Shown here in pieces: positions 30,373 through 38,597 of a stretch of 64,000 bases of DNA (positions within the stretch are counted from its first letter, which is position 1; every line of letters begins with the position of its first letter). Position numbers and translations under genes: made by a program. The DNA is from an uncultured Sphingomonas sp. (GTDB taxonomy: Bacteria; Pseudomonadota; Alphaproteobacteria; Sphingomonadales; Sphingomonadaceae). Where the stretch lies: positions 1 to 64,000 of the forward strand of contig NZ_CAJYTI010000011.1 of the NCBI RefSeq assembly GCF_913777625.1. Reading direction: 5' to 3'. Under the pieces are notes generated by a model. That model was given only the letters and a program-made list of their open reading frames with translations, made no database searches and was not told where the DNA came from.

Positions 30373-30461
30373 GTCATGCCAGCGCACGCTGGCATCTCCC
30401 GCAGAAGCGCCGGAACGGGCACGCGCAGCCCCCCCCCCGGCGACCCCAGCGTTCGCCGGGC
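30373..30461. repeat. Inverted-repeat unit, divergent copy
   Basis: Left arm GTCATGCCAGCGCACGCTGGC is followed by a core rich in G and C, including a run of ten C, and a right arm ACCCCAGCGTTCGCCGGGCC. Compared with the canonical unit at 17065 the arms are changed (CCAGCG in place of CCCGGC), like the copy at 56100. Confidence 0.6.
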
Positions 30462-30486
30462 CGACGGCGGGTGGAGATGCGCGACG

Positions 30487-30870
30487 TTACTCGGCCGGCG
30501 CTTCCCACAATTCGATCGGATTGCCTTCCGGATCGTGGATGCGGGCAAAGCGGCCGGTCTCGGGGCTGTCCCACTCCGCCCGCGTCTCGATCGCGATGCC
30601 GGCGGCGTTGAGCTGCTCCAGCAGACTGTCCAAGTCAATCACCCGCAGATTGAGCATCACCGGCTTGTCGGCGGCGAAATAGCTGCTGTCTGCCGCGAAG
30701 GGCTGGAACACGACGCCGCCCGGCTCGGGATACCAGAACCACGGGCTGGCCTGCCCCTCGGCATCGGTGCCGCAACCGCCGCCGACGCCCAGCATTTCCT
30801 GATACCAGGCCTTCAGCCCCTCCGGATCCTTCGCACGGAAGAAATAGCCCCCAAGTCCTACCACCGGCAT
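30487..30870 (-). CDS. VOC-superfamily (glyoxalase/bleomycin-resistance fold) protein
   Basis: A 127-residue single-module protein. It starts MPVVGLGGYFFRAKDPEGLK, with AWYQEMLGVGGGCGTDAEGQ, PWFWYPEPGGVVFQPF, and ends RFARIHDPEGNPIELWEAPA, the characteristic VOC ending with the metal-ligand Glu. The family contains lyases, dioxygenases and antibiotic-binding proteins; the substrate cannot be inferred. It lies 14 bases after the glnD stop on the same strand. Confidence 0.88.
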   Translation of the reverse strand: MPVVGLGGYFFRAKDPEGLKAWYQEMLGVGGGCGTDAEGQASPWFWYPEPGGVVFQPFAADSSYFAADKPVMLNLRVIDLDSLLEQLNAAGIAIETRAEWDSPETGRFARIHDPEGNPIELWEAPAE

Positions 30871-30884
30871 GCCCGTTCCCCCGA

Positions 30885-33632
30885 TCAGGCGGCCTGGGCG
30901 ATCTCCTCGCCGGCCGCGGCTTCCAGCAGACGCCGCTCGATCGACTTGAGTCGGGACGTCGCGCTGATCTTATCCCCGATCAGGTCGGTCAGATAGAAGG
31001 TATCGACCGCGCGCTCGCCATAGGTCGCGACATGCGCGGAGTGGATCGTCACCTTCGACTGGAACAGTGCATTGGCAAGGCTGTAGAGCAACGCCGGCCG
31101 ATCGCGCGCATTGACTTCGATGACGGTGAAGCGGTTCGAGGCCTTGTTGTCGATGAACACATTGGGTTCGATCGAAAAGGCATCGGCGCGCAGCCGCACC
31201 GGCGCCTTGGTCTTGAGCCGTTCGGAAAGCCGGGCGCGGTTCGCCAGCGCATCGGCGATTCCGGTCTTCAGCCGGTTGAGCCGAGCCTCTTCGTCGAAGG
31301 GCTGGCCGAACGGGTCCTGGACCAGGAAATTGTCGAGCGCCATGCCGTCGCGCGTCGTGTGGATGCGCGCGTCGATGATGTTGCCGCCGGCGACATGGAT
31401 CGCGCCCGCAATGCGGTAGAACAGGCCGGGATGGTCGGCGGCATAGACCGTCACCAGCGTCGCGCCGCGATCGGGATAGACCTGCGCCTCGACATGCAGC
31501 GTGGCGTTGCCGGCCTCCGCCACCATCACGGCGTTGCGCGCCAGCACGTCGACGGGCTCGGCGATCCAGTAGCTTTCGGTGAATCGCTTCTTGAACGCTT
31601 CCAGCCGTGCGGCGTCCCAGCCGAGCAGCGCCGCCATCTCGTCCTGCTTGGCGGCGATCCGCTCGGTGCGGCCGCGCTGCTTGTGGCCGAGGCGCAGCAC
31701 TTCTTCCGCCGCCTCGTAGAGATTGCCTAGCAGCTGGCGCTTCCAGCCGTTCCAAACGCCGGGGCCCACCGCACGAATATCGACGACGGTGAGCGCCAGC
31801 AGCATGCGAAGGCGTTCGGCGCTCTGCACCTGGGCGGTGAAATCGAGGATCGTCTTGAAGTCGGCCAAGTCGCGCTTGAACGCGGTGGCGGACATCAGCA
31901 GGTGCCAGCGCACCAGCCATGCCACCATCTCGGTCTCGCCGGGGCTGAGCCCCAGCCGCGGGCATAGCCGCTCCGCCACTTCGGCGCCGAGGATCGAATG
32001 GTCGCCGCTGCGACCCTTGGCGATATCGTGGAGCAGCACCGCGACGTAGAGCGCGCGGCGCGACGCGAGCTGGTGCACGATATCGCTCACCAGCGGGTGG
32101 TCGTCCTTCAACTGCCCCTTCTCGATCCGGCTGAGCAGCCCGATCGCGCGGATCGAATGCTCGTCCACCGTGTAGTGATGGTACATGTCGAACTGCATCT
32201 GCGCGACGACACGGCCGAAGTCCGGCACGAATCGGCCGAACACGCCCGCCTCGTTCATCCAGCGCAGCACCGTCTCGGGATCGCGTGGCGAGGTCAGCAC
32301 GTCGAGGAACAGCGCGTTGGCGCGCGGATCGGTGCGGACGTCGTCGACCAGCTTGGCGTCGCGGGCGGCGGCGCGCATCGCCAGCGGGTGGATCTCCAGC
32401 TCGTGCTGGTCCGCGAGCGCGAACAGCTCGATCAGGCGGACCGGGTCCTCGCGGAAATAGCTGTCGCGCGGGATCGCCAGCCGGCCCCGCTCGAGCACGA
32501 AGCCCTTGAGCTTGCGCCGCCCGCGCCACAGCGCGGGGAAGCCGAAACGGCGCCCGCGCGCGGCGAACTTCTCGTCGAGATGCGCGAGGAACACGCCGGT
32601 AAGGTCGCCCACCACTTTCGCCTGGAGGAAGTAGTAGCGCATGAAGCGCTCGACCTTGGACATGCCCGGCCGGTCGGCGAAGCGCATGCGCTCGGCGATC
32701 TCGCGCTGGACGTCGAAGGTCAGCCGGTCCTCGGGCCGGTTGGTGATCAGGTGCAGCTGGCAGCGCACCGCCCAGAGGAAGTTCTCCGCGCGGCGGAACT
32801 GGCGATATTCGAGGGGGGTCAGCAGCCCGGCCTCGACCAGCTCGGCCGGCTCGCGGACGTTGTAGGCGAACTTGCCGATCCAGAAGAGCGTGTGGAGGTC
32901 GCGCAGGCCGCCCTTGCCTTCCTTCACATTGGGTTCGACGACATAGCGGCTGTCGCCCATCTTCTTGTGGCGGGCGTTGCGCTCCTCCAGCTTGGCGGTG
33001 ATGAAACCGCGGGCGCTGTCCGCCTGCACCTCGGCCTTGAAGCGGCGCGCGGCCTCCTCGTAGAGATCGGTATCGCCCCAGACATAGCGTGCCTCGACCA
33101 GCGCGGTGCAGATCGTCACGTCCGCCTTGGCCTGGCGGACCATCTCGTCGAGCGAGCGCGACGAATGCCCCACCTTCAGCCGCATGTCCCACAGCGAATA
33201 GAGCATCGATTCGATCACCTGCTCGCTCCAGCCGGTGACCTTCCAGGGGGTGAGGAAGCCGATGTCGATGTCCGAATGCGGCGCCATCTCGCCGCGGCCA
33301 TAGCCGCCCACCGCGATCAGCGTCATCCGCTCGGCGGTGGTGGGGTTGGCGTTGGGGTGCAGCCGCTCGACCGTGAAGTCCCACAGGAGGCGCAGGATCT
33401 GATCGGTGAGGAAGGCGCCCGCCGCCGCCGCTTCCAGCCCGCGCGACGGATGTTCGGCGAGCCGCCGGGCGATCTCGGCCTGCCCGGCATCGAGCGCCGC
33501 CTTGAGCGCGGTGGCACCCGCCTGGCGCAGCGCCGCGGTGTCGCGCGCCTCCAGGGCGGCGAGGCGTTCGGCGACGGCACGGCGGTCGATCAGGGCGCGC
33601 CGATGGGGGACGGAGGCGAAGCGGGAGGGCAT
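30885..33632 (-). CDS. glnD: [Protein-PII] uridylyltransferase / uridylyl-removing enzyme
   Basis: A 915-residue bifunctional nitrogen sensor that uridylylates PII proteins at low glutamine and removes UMP at high glutamine. The nucleotidyltransferase motif IAVGGYGRGEMAPHSDIDIG with Asp-x-Asp lies around residue 110. The HD-domain hydrolase motif VAVLLHDIAKGRSGDHSILG is near 530. Two C-terminal ACT domains are visible as TLVTVYAADHPGLFYRIAGA and TVIEVNARDRPALLYSLANA, which bind glutamine. Length and order match GlnD. Start ATG 33630-33632 follows GGAGGG. Confidence 0.97.
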   Translation of the reverse strand: MPSRFASVPHRRALIDRRAVAERLAALEARDTAALRQAGATALKAALDAGQAEIARRLAEHPSRGLEAAAAGAFLTDQILRLLWDFTVERLHPNANPTTAERMTLIAVGGYGRGEMAPHSDIDIGFLTPWKVTGWSEQVIESMLYSLWDMRLKVGHSSRSLDEMVRQAKADVTICTALVEARYVWGDTDLYEEAARRFKAEVQADSARGFITAKLEERNARHKKMGDSRYVVEPNVKEGKGGLRDLHTLFWIGKFAYNVREPAELVEAGLLTPLEYRQFRRAENFLWAVRCQLHLITNRPEDRLTFDVQREIAERMRFADRPGMSKVERFMRYYFLQAKVVGDLTGVFLAHLDEKFAARGRRFGFPALWRGRRKLKGFVLERGRLAIPRDSYFREDPVRLIELFALADQHELEIHPLAMRAAARDAKLVDDVRTDPRANALFLDVLTSPRDPETVLRWMNEAGVFGRFVPDFGRVVAQMQFDMYHHYTVDEHSIRAIGLLSRIEKGQLKDDHPLVSDIVHQLASRRALYVAVLLHDIAKGRSGDHSILGAEVAERLCPRLGLSPGETEMVAWLVRWHLLMSATAFKRDLADFKTILDFTAQVQSAERLRMLLALTVVDIRAVGPGVWNGWKRQLLGNLYEAAEEVLRLGHKQRGRTERIAAKQDEMAALLGWDAARLEAFKKRFTESYWIAEPVDVLARNAVMVAEAGNATLHVEAQVYPDRGATLVTVYAADHPGLFYRIAGAIHVAGGNIIDARIHTTRDGMALDNFLVQDPFGQPFDEEARLNRLKTGIADALANRARLSERLKTKAPVRLRADAFSIEPNVFIDNKASNRFTVIEVNARDRPALLYSLANALFQSKVTIHSAHVATYGERAVDTFYLTDLIGDKISATSRLKSIERRLLEAAAGEEIAQAA

Positions 33633-33791
33633 GGGGAGTCAGATAGGAGGATTTGGCGCCAAGTTCACCTCAGAAGGCAGCACGCGCGCGATTTCCCGCC
33701 TTTTCCGGTCGCTGCCACGCATCGGGCCCGCCTCGCGGGAACCAAGGCCGGTGCGGGCGGTACGGGCGGATAGCTTCTCGGGAGAACGTCC

Positions 33792-34253
33792 TTGCCTTTC
33801 ACGACCCGCGCCGCCGCCGCCCTGCTGCTCGTGACGCCGCTCGCCGCCTGCAACGGCGCGCCGCCCGATCCGCCCGCAGGCGCCAATGCCCCGTCCACGC
33901 CGCCCGCGACGCCCGCTCCCGTGCCCACGCCCCGCAGTACGGCTGCGGCAGACGCCGGCGCCGCCCCGCGATCGGCCACGCGCCAATGCCGGTTCGAGGT
34001 GGACGGGAAGCGCCTGGTCGACGGCCCCTGTCAGGTCTTCCCGATGGGCGATGGCGGCTACACGCTCAACACCTGGAGCGCCGGCAAACCCGCCCACTCG
34101 CACTTCGCCGTGGTCAGCGTGCGCGGCGACGGCAAGGCCGACGCCAGCTGGAATGCGGACCCGGACGACGACAAGGCGATGGACCCGCTCGGCATCGTCG
34201 CGCTGCAGGACGGATGCTGGGTCAACCCGCGCACCCGCATCTGCGCGCGCTGA
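33792..34253 (+). CDS. Small lipoprotein of unknown function
   Basis: A 153-residue exported protein with a lipobox (TPLAACNG, Cys near residue 20), a Pro/Ala-rich linker and a small domain: RQCRFEVDGKRLVDGPCQVF, GGYTLNTWSAGKPAHSHFAV, ALQDGCWVNPRTRICAR. Four cysteines in the domain may pair. The start is TTG 33792, preceded by GGAGAA at 33781; no ATG or GTG fits the signal. Divergent from glnD. Confidence 0.7.
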   Translation: MPFTTRAAAALLLVTPLAACNGAPPDPPAGANAPSTPPATPAPVPTPRSTAAADAGAAPRSATRQCRFEVDGKRLVDGPCQVFPMGDGGYTLNTWSAGKPAHSHFAVVSVRGDGKADASWNADPDDDKAMDPLGIVALQDGCWVNPRTRICAR

Positions 34254-34267
34254 TCGGGCCGCCCTTC

Positions 34268-34292
34268 GGAACACCCCCGCGCCCGACCCGTT
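34268..34292 (+). promoter_or_regulatory. EcfG-type general-stress promoter
   Basis: GGAAC at 34268-34272, 16 bases, then CGTT at 34289-34292 match the alphaproteobacterial EcfG consensus GGAAC-N16/17-CGTT exactly. It lies 30 bases before the start of the next gene. Confidence 0.7.
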
Positions 34293-34321
34293 GACCGTGC
34301 CGTAACCGAAAGGAGATTTCG

Positions 34322-34816
34322 ATGGCCACTGCCAGCAAGACCCCGAAGTCCACGACGCCGCGCAAGCGCACGCCCAAGGCTGCATCCGCTGCCGCCCCCG
34401 AGACGACGGTAGACCCCGCTGCCGCGAAGCCCGCACCCAAGCCGCGCCCGAAGCGCGCGCCCAAGGCTGCCACGCCCGCGACCAAGGTGCAGAAGAAGAA
34501 GTCGGGCATCGGCAAGGCCGGGATCGCCGCCATCGCCGCGACCGGCCTCGGTGCGGTCGGCGCGCTCGCCTTCGGGCTGCTGCGCAACCGCAAGCCGGCC
34601 GACGCGGCACCGGGCACCGTGCCGACCGACCTGCTGGGCGACAGCCATTCCGATGGCAGCAAGCGCGCGATCGAGGACTTCCGGCCCGATCCCTCGGCTC
34701 CGGTTCCGGAAAGCGAGCGCGACGCGCTGCGTCCCGCGCTGGCCGGCGGATCGGCCCCCACCCTCGTCGCCGGCCAGGCCGACGAACTGCGCCGATTCGA
34801 CGCCGCACCCTCCTGA
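34322..34816 (+). CDS. Lys/Ala/Pro-rich protein with one membrane helix
   Basis: A 164-residue protein. Residues 1-60 are a basic, histone-H1-like low-complexity stretch (TPKSTTPRKRTPKAASAAAP and PKPRPKRAPKAATPATKVQK). A hydrophobic segment follows (GKAGIAAIAATGLGAVGALA), then FGLLRNRK and an acidic tail. GAAAGGAGA precedes ATG 34322. An exact EcfG promoter is upstream, so it is probably induced by general stress. The basic part could bind DNA or peptidoglycan-associated polyanions; the role is unknown. Confidence 0.65.
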   Translation: MATASKTPKSTTPRKRTPKAASAAAPETTVDPAAAKPAPKPRPKRAPKAATPATKVQKKKSGIGKAGIAAIAATGLGAVGALAFGLLRNRKPADAAPGTVPTDLLGDSHSDGSKRAIEDFRPDPSAPVPESERDALRPALAGGSAPTLVAGQADELRRFDAAPS

Positions 34817-34900
34817 ACCACCCGGTTCGGTGCAGTCGCGCAACCTTCCGCGCGGCTGCGCATTGCCTCAGCATTCCCAACAAGGATCAGGAGAGACACG

Positions 34901-35317
34901 ATGCGCATCTTCGCTCTCGGCATGGTCGCCGCGGCCACCCTGCTGTCCGGCTGCGCCGAAGACGGCTTCGGCACCAACTCGGCGGGCTATAACGGCTATC
35001 GCTCCTACGACTATAACCGGCCGGACCCCGCCTATAACGGCTATTATGCCGACCGCTATTATCGCGACGACCAAAGCTATCGCGAGCGCCGCCTGTCGCG
35101 CAACGACCGCGTCTATCGCGGCCAGGACGGCCGCTATTATTGCCGCCGCAACGACGGCACCACCGGCCTGATCGTCGGCGGCGTCGCGGGCGGCCTGCTC
35201 GGCAACATCATCGCGCCGGGCGGCTCGCAGACGCTGGGCACGCTGCTCGGCGCGGCGGCGGGCGCGGCGGCCGGTCGCTCGATCGACCGCAACAACAACA
35301 ACGTCACCTGCCGCTGA
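34901..35317 (+). CDS. Glycine-zipper lipoprotein, paralogue 1
   Basis: A 138-residue exported lipoprotein with signal MRIFALGMVAAATLLSG before Cys18. A Tyr/Arg/Asp-rich section (YNGYYADRYYRDDQSYRERR) is followed by the module RLSRNDRVYRGQDGRYYCRR and DGTTGLIVGGVAGGLLGNII. The last part is a glycine-zipper membrane hairpin (LGTLLGAAAGAAAGRSID) of the type seen in outer-membrane stress proteins. Close paralogues are at 36734 and 44017. A strong terminator follows directly. Confidence 0.85.
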   Translation: MRIFALGMVAAATLLSGCAEDGFGTNSAGYNGYRSYDYNRPDPAYNGYYADRYYRDDQSYRERRLSRNDRVYRGQDGRYYCRRNDGTTGLIVGGVAGGLLGNIIAPGGSQTLGTLLGAAAGAAAGRSIDRNNNNVTCR

Positions 35318-35320
35318 TAG

Positions 35321-35358
35321 GATCGGGCCGGGGCCGAGTCCCCGGCCCGATCTTCGTT
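35321..35358 (+). terminator. Rho-independent terminator
   Basis: A 13-bp perfect stem, GATCGGGCCGGGG (35321-35333) with CCCCGGCCCGATC (35340-35352), loop CCGAGT, then TTCGTTT. Confidence 0.88.
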
Positions 35359-35373
35359 TCCAGGAGCCCTGCC

Positions 35374-35799
35374 ATGACGACGCGCACCGCCACTGCCCGC
35401 TACACCGGCTTCGGCAAGACCGGCAAAGGCCAGCTCACCAGCCCCTCGGGCGTGCTGGAAGCGACGCCCTACAGCTTCAACACCCGCTTCGGCGACGAGA
35501 AGGGCACCAACCCGGAAGAGCTGATCGCCGCCGCCCATGCCGGCTGCTTCACCATGGCGCTCAGCTTCGCGCTCGCCCAGGCCGGGTTCAGCGACGGCAC
35601 GCTGGAGACGATCGCCGCGGTGAAGCTCGACCAGGAGGGCGACGGCTTCAAGATCAGCCGCTCCGACCTCAAGCTGCGCGCCGAAGTTCCCGGCATCAGC
35701 GAGGCGCAGTTCGAGGCGCTGGCCAAGGGTGCCGAGGCGAACTGCCCGGTCTCCAAGCTGCTCAAGGCCGAGATCGCGCTCGAGTGGGAACTCGCCTGA
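35374..35799 (+). CDS. OsmC-family peroxiredoxin-like protein
   Basis: A 141-residue organic-hydroperoxide reductase of the OsmC/Ohr fold. The two redox cysteines are in AAAHAGCFTMALSFAL and GAEANCPVSKLLKAE, in the right order and spacing. The NTRFGDEKGTNPEELIAAAH segment is typical of OsmC rather than Ohr. A ribosome site CAGGAG precedes ATG 35374. Family members are usually induced by osmotic or peroxide stress; no matching promoter motif was recognised here. Confidence 0.92.
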   Translation: MTTRTATARYTGFGKTGKGQLTSPSGVLEATPYSFNTRFGDEKGTNPEELIAAAHAGCFTMALSFALAQAGFSDGTLETIAAVKLDQEGDGFKISRSDLKLRAEVPGISEAQFEALAKGAEANCPVSKLLKAEIALEWELA

Positions 35800-35837
35800 C
35801 CTCCGTCGGCGGGTTCTACCGCAGAACGTGTGCGCGC

Positions 35838-35866
35838 TAAAAGGGGCTGGCGTTGCCGCCAGCCCC
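35838..35866 (-). terminator. Rho-independent terminator on the minus strand
   Basis: GGGGCTGGCG (35866-35857 read on the minus strand) pairs perfectly with CGCCAGCCCC (35852-35843) around a four-base loop and is followed by TTTTAG on that strand. Confidence 0.85.
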
Positions 35867-36190
35867 CATGTCGCCGATCCGCGCGGCTCGCGCCGGAGCG
35901 CAACGCTCCTTCGTATCGGCGGCCAGCACCCCCTGCTTCGGCAGGAACGCAAGAGGTGCCGCTGGATCGGACGCGCGCCCAGGAAGACCGCGACGTCCGC
36001 CCCTGCCCGCGCCTCGCGCTCCCCGTCGGGAAGGCATCAGCGCGAAGCCGTAAGTGCCTGGAAGCGCGTTGGTTTCCCGCCACCACCTCCGTGTTCTTAC
36101 AGCACCGATGGTCTCACCCGCGGCGAGTCGCACCAAGTGCAAAGCCGGGGCGCCCCCCTGTGGAACCTGTGGATAACGGGGATAAATCCG
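35838..36190 (-). ncRNA. Possible non-coding transcript or long 3' region ending in a strong terminator
   Basis: About 350 bases with no convincing protein frame on either strand lie between the DUF985 gene and osmC. The minus strand ends in a clear intrinsic terminator at 35838-35866. Inside, several short complementary segments are visible, such as GGTGCTGTAAGAACAC and GGCGGGAAACCAACGCGC. It could be an independent RNA or the 3' end of the DUF985 message. I tested it by eye against tmRNA, RNase P RNA, SRP RNA and 6S RNA landmarks and found none. An exact DnaA-box-like TTATCCACA (36176-36168) lies at the upstream edge. Confidence 0.3.
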
Positions 36191-36191
36191 G

Positions 36192-36623
36192 TCACGCCCC
36201 CGGCGGCGACCAGTCGGGCGTGGCGAGCTCGAACCCGCCGAAGTCGAAGCCCGGCACGACCGTGCAGCTCACCAGCCCCCAGCCATGGGGCGCTTCCGTC
36301 GCCTGCCATTCGCCGGCCGGTACCCGCGCCTGCGGCACCTGGCCGGCAAGCACATCGCCGCCCAGCGTCCACGTCTCCACGATGCCGTCGGCGGCGCTCG
36401 CGATGCGGAGGTCGAGCGGCGCCCCGGCGTGCCACAGCCACAGCTCGTCGGCGTCGACACGGTGCCAGTGCGATCGCTGCCCGGCCTCGAGCAGGAACAG
36501 GATCGCGGTGCCCCCGGCGCGCGCGCCCGGCGCCGCAGCGGCCCGCCATGTCTCGCGATACCAGCCGCCTTCGGGATGTGGCGCCAGCCCCAGCCGCTCG
36601 ATGATCGCCCGCGCTTCGTCCAT
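36192..36623 (-). CDS. Cupin_5 (DUF985) protein
   Basis: A 143-residue cupin. ARAIIERLGLAPHPEGGWYR and ETWRAAAAPGARAGGTAILF are diagnostic of DUF985; GQRSHWHRVDADELWLWHAG carries the metal-site histidines, and APHGWGLVSCTVVPGFDFGG closes the barrel. The start ATG 36621-36623 follows GGAGGCAAGGCGA; an ATG 54 bases further upstream is possible but adds unlike sequence. Members resemble ureidoglycolate-lyase-like or sugar-binding cupins; the substrate is unknown. Confidence 0.88.
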   Translation of the reverse strand: MDEARAIIERLGLAPHPEGGWYRETWRAAAAPGARAGGTAILFLLEAGQRSHWHRVDADELWLWHAGAPLDLRIASAADGIVETWTLGGDVLAGQVPQARVPAGEWQATEAPHGWGLVSCTVVPGFDFGGFELATPDWSPPGA

Positions 36624-36677
36624 TCGCCTTGCCTCCTGCCTGCCACGCAGCTGAACGCCGTGTAGTATCAGGTTCAT

Positions 36678-36703
36678 GCAACCGCGCCTAAACCCGACAC
36701 GTT
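36678..36703 (+). promoter_or_regulatory. EcfG-like promoter of glycine-zipper gene 2
   Basis: GCAAC at 36678-36682, 17 bases, then CGTT at 36700-36703. It has one mismatch to GGAAC-N16/17-CGTT. The region aligns with the promoter of the paralogue at 44017 (shared GTAGT-TCA-GTTCA-GCAACC pattern). Confidence 0.5.
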
Positions 36704-36733
36704 CACTTCATCAGAACCATCGGGGAGTTAGTC

Positions 36734-37102
36734 ATGCGTATTCTGTTTCTCTCGCTCAGCGCCGCGGCGCTTGCCGTTCCCGCCGCGATCGTCCTGCCGA
36801 CGACCCAGGCCGAAGCCAAGGCCGTGATCGGCCAGGATCGCTACTATCGCGATCATGACGACCGCCGCTACCGCGACGACCGTCGCCGCTATGCCTATCG
36901 CGAATGGCGTGGTCGCGACGGCCGCCGCTATTGCCGCAAGCCCGACGGCACCACCGGCCTCGTCGTCGGCGCCGTGGCGGGCGGACTGCTCGGCCGCACC
37001 ATCGATACCAGCGGCGACCGTACGGCCGGCACGGTGCTGGGCGGCGTCGCCGGCGCGCTGGCCGGCCGCGCCATCGAACGCGGCGGCAACAGCTGCCGCT
37101 GA
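36734..37102 (+). CDS. Glycine-zipper exported protein, paralogue 2
   Basis: A 122-residue protein with signal MRILFLSLSAAALAVPAAIV and likely cleavage near AEAKA. A Tyr/Arg/Asp-rich stretch (DRYYRDHDDRRYRDDRRRYA) precedes RDGRRYCRKPDGTTGLVVGA and a glycine-zipper hairpin (GTVLGGVAGALAGRAIERGG) ending NSCR. Unlike paralogue 1 it lacks a lipobox. GGGGAG precedes ATG 36734. The EcfG-like promoter suggests stress induction. Confidence 0.85.
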   Translation: MRILFLSLSAAALAVPAAIVLPTTQAEAKAVIGQDRYYRDHDDRRYRDDRRRYAYREWRGRDGRRYCRKPDGTTGLVVGAVAGGLLGRTIDTSGDRTAGTVLGGVAGALAGRAIERGGNSCR

Positions 37103-37119
37103 CACGCCGAAGCATTAAC

Positions 37120-37141
37120 CCCGGGGCGCTATAGCCCCGGG
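37120..37141 (+). terminator. Hairpin between glycine-zipper gene 2 and the glycosyltransferase
   Basis: CCCGGGGC-GCTATA-GCCCCGGG, an 8-bp perfect stem, ends two bases before the glycosyltransferase ATG. It may end the upstream transcript. Because it occupies the ribosome-binding position it could also limit translation of the next gene. Confidence 0.55.
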
Positions 37142-37143
37142 AC

Positions 37144-38322
37144 ATGCTTCGCGTGCTCGTGCTCTCCACCCTGTTCCCGGACGCCTCGCGGCCCAATTTC
37201 GGCATTTTCGTCGAGCGCCAGACCCGCGCGCTGGCCGCGCGCGACGGGGTGGAGGTGCAGGTGGTGTCCCCGCGCGGACTGCCACCTTTCCCGCTGGATC
37301 GGCACGCGCGCTACGCGGCACTTGCCGCCCAGCCCCTGCAGGAGGACTGGCGCGGCCTTCGCGTCCATCGCCCACCTTTTCTCAATCTTCCCGGCACCGG
37401 CGGTCGCCTCCATGCGGCGATGCTGGCGCGCGCCCTGCGCCCGATGCTGGCGCGGCTGCGACGGGACTTCCCCTTCGACGTGATCAGCACCGAGTTCTTC
37501 TTTCCGGACGGCCCCGCCGCGATTGCGCTCGGCAAGGCGTTCGACGTGCCGGTGTCGATCAAGGCGCGCGGATCGGACATCCACCAATGGACCCGCCGCC
37601 CCGCCATCGCCCGCCAGATCGTCCGCGCCGGCCAGGCTGCCGACGGGCTGCTCTCCGTCTCCTTGGCACTGCGCGACGACATGATCGCGCTCGGCATGCC
37701 CGCCGAGCGGATCGACTGCATCGTCACCGGCGTCGACCTGACCCGCTTCGCCCCGCGCGACCGGCAGGCGGCCAAGCAGGCGCTCGGCATCGCCGGGCCG
37801 CTGGTCGCCTCGGTCGGCGCGCTGATCCCGCTCAAGGGGCATGACCTGCTGATCGACGCCGTCGCGGCGCTGCCCGGCGTGCAGCTTGCCATTGCCGGCC
37901 AGGGGCCCGAAGCGCCGCGCCTTGCCGCCAAGATCGCGGCGATGGGGCTCGCCGATCGCGTCCGGCTGCTCGGCGCGATCCCGCCCGAGCGGATCGCCGA
38001 TCTGCTCGCCGCCGCCGATGTGATGGCGCTGGCCTCGGCCTCCGAAGGGCTGGCCAATGCGTGGCTGGAGGCGCTGGCCAGCGGCACGCCGATCGTCATC
38101 CCCGATGTCGGGGGCGCCCGGCAGGTGGTGACGGTGCCCGCCGCCGGCCACATCGTCGCGCGCAACCCGGCCGCCTTCGCCACCGCGATCGCCGCGCTCC
38201 TGGCCGATCCGCCCGCAGCGGCCGCGGTGCGCCGGGTTGCGGAGCCGTTCACCTGGGCCGCCAACAGCGAACGATTGTACCGCTTCCTCGCACAGCTGAT
38301 GGCGCGGCATCGCGGAACCTGA
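37144..38322 (+). CDS. Glycosyltransferase family 4 (GT-B fold)
   Basis: A 392-residue glycosyltransferase. The N-terminal Rossmann half begins LRVLVLSTLFPDASRPNFGI with FVERQTRALAARDGVEVQVV; VSIKARGSDIHQWTRRPAIA is the middle motif. The sugar-nucleotide half has VASVGALIPLKGHDLLIDAV, AGQGPEAPRLAAKIAAMGLA and the conserved SASEGLANAWLEALASGTPI with its donor-site Glu. It resembles enzymes that extend lipid-linked or exported glycans. No recognisable ribosome site precedes ATG 37144. The gene is alone, and its acceptor is unknown. Confidence 0.92.
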   Translation: MLRVLVLSTLFPDASRPNFGIFVERQTRALAARDGVEVQVVSPRGLPPFPLDRHARYAALAAQPLQEDWRGLRVHRPPFLNLPGTGGRLHAAMLARALRPMLARLRRDFPFDVISTEFFFPDGPAAIALGKAFDVPVSIKARGSDIHQWTRRPAIARQIVRAGQAADGLLSVSLALRDDMIALGMPAERIDCIVTGVDLTRFAPRDRQAAKQALGIAGPLVASVGALIPLKGHDLLIDAVAALPGVQLAIAGQGPEAPRLAAKIAAMGLADRVRLLGAIPPERIADLLAAADVMALASASEGLANAWLEALASGTPIVIPDVGGARQVVTVPAAGHIVARNPAAFATAIAALLADPPAAAAVRRVAEPFTWAANSERLYRFLAQLMARHRGT

Positions 38323-38338
38323 GGGTTCGCGCAGGGTT
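38314..38338 (+). promoter_or_regulatory. Possible EcfG-like promoter, near match
   Basis: GGAAC at 38314-38318, 16 bases, then GGTT at 38335-38338, one base off CGTT. It overlaps the end of the glycosyltransferase gene and lies 31 bases before ATG 38370. Confidence 0.35.
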
Positions 38339-38369
38339 TCCGGAAGTAGATACGCTGAAGGAACGTTCG

Positions 38370-38525
38370 ATGCAGAAGCCCAAGCCCTATCGCGCGCCGC
38401 GCCGCCAGCCGGCGCGACCAACGCTCCCGCCGCGGCGTCTGCGCCGCGTGGCGGCCGAGACCCGCCAGGACACCGACTTCGACATCGTGTTCGAATGGGA
38501 AGCAGACGAGCCTACCCAACACTGA
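38370..38525 (+). CDS. Small basic protein
   Basis: A 51-residue frame: MQKPKPYRAPRRQPARPTLP, PRRLRRVAAETRQDTDFDIV, FEWEADEPTQH. GAAGGAAC precedes ATG 38370. The composition, with an Arg/Pro-rich start and acidic tail, and the possible EcfG-like promoter make it plausible as a small stress protein, but conservation cannot be judged here. Confidence 0.4.
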   Translation: MQKPKPYRAPRRQPARPTLPPRRLRRVAAETRQDTDFDIVFEWEADEPTQH

Positions 38526-38597
38526 TCGCTCGCGCGATTGACAGCGCGAATCGCTTGGCGGAAGCTGATCGCTTCAACCCGGTACGGGAGACGCGCA

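Noticed and set aside
36159..36176. Replication origin suggested by the TTATCCACA DnaA box
   Set aside because: Only one exact box and one near match; no cluster of boxes, AT-rich unwinding region, dnaA or origin-linked genes.
35838..36190. tmRNA, RNase P RNA, SRP RNA or 6S RNA in the gene-free region
   Set aside because: None of the conserved landmarks (GTTCGA arm and tag frame, GAGGAAAGTC, SRP tetraloop region, 6S bubble) could be found.
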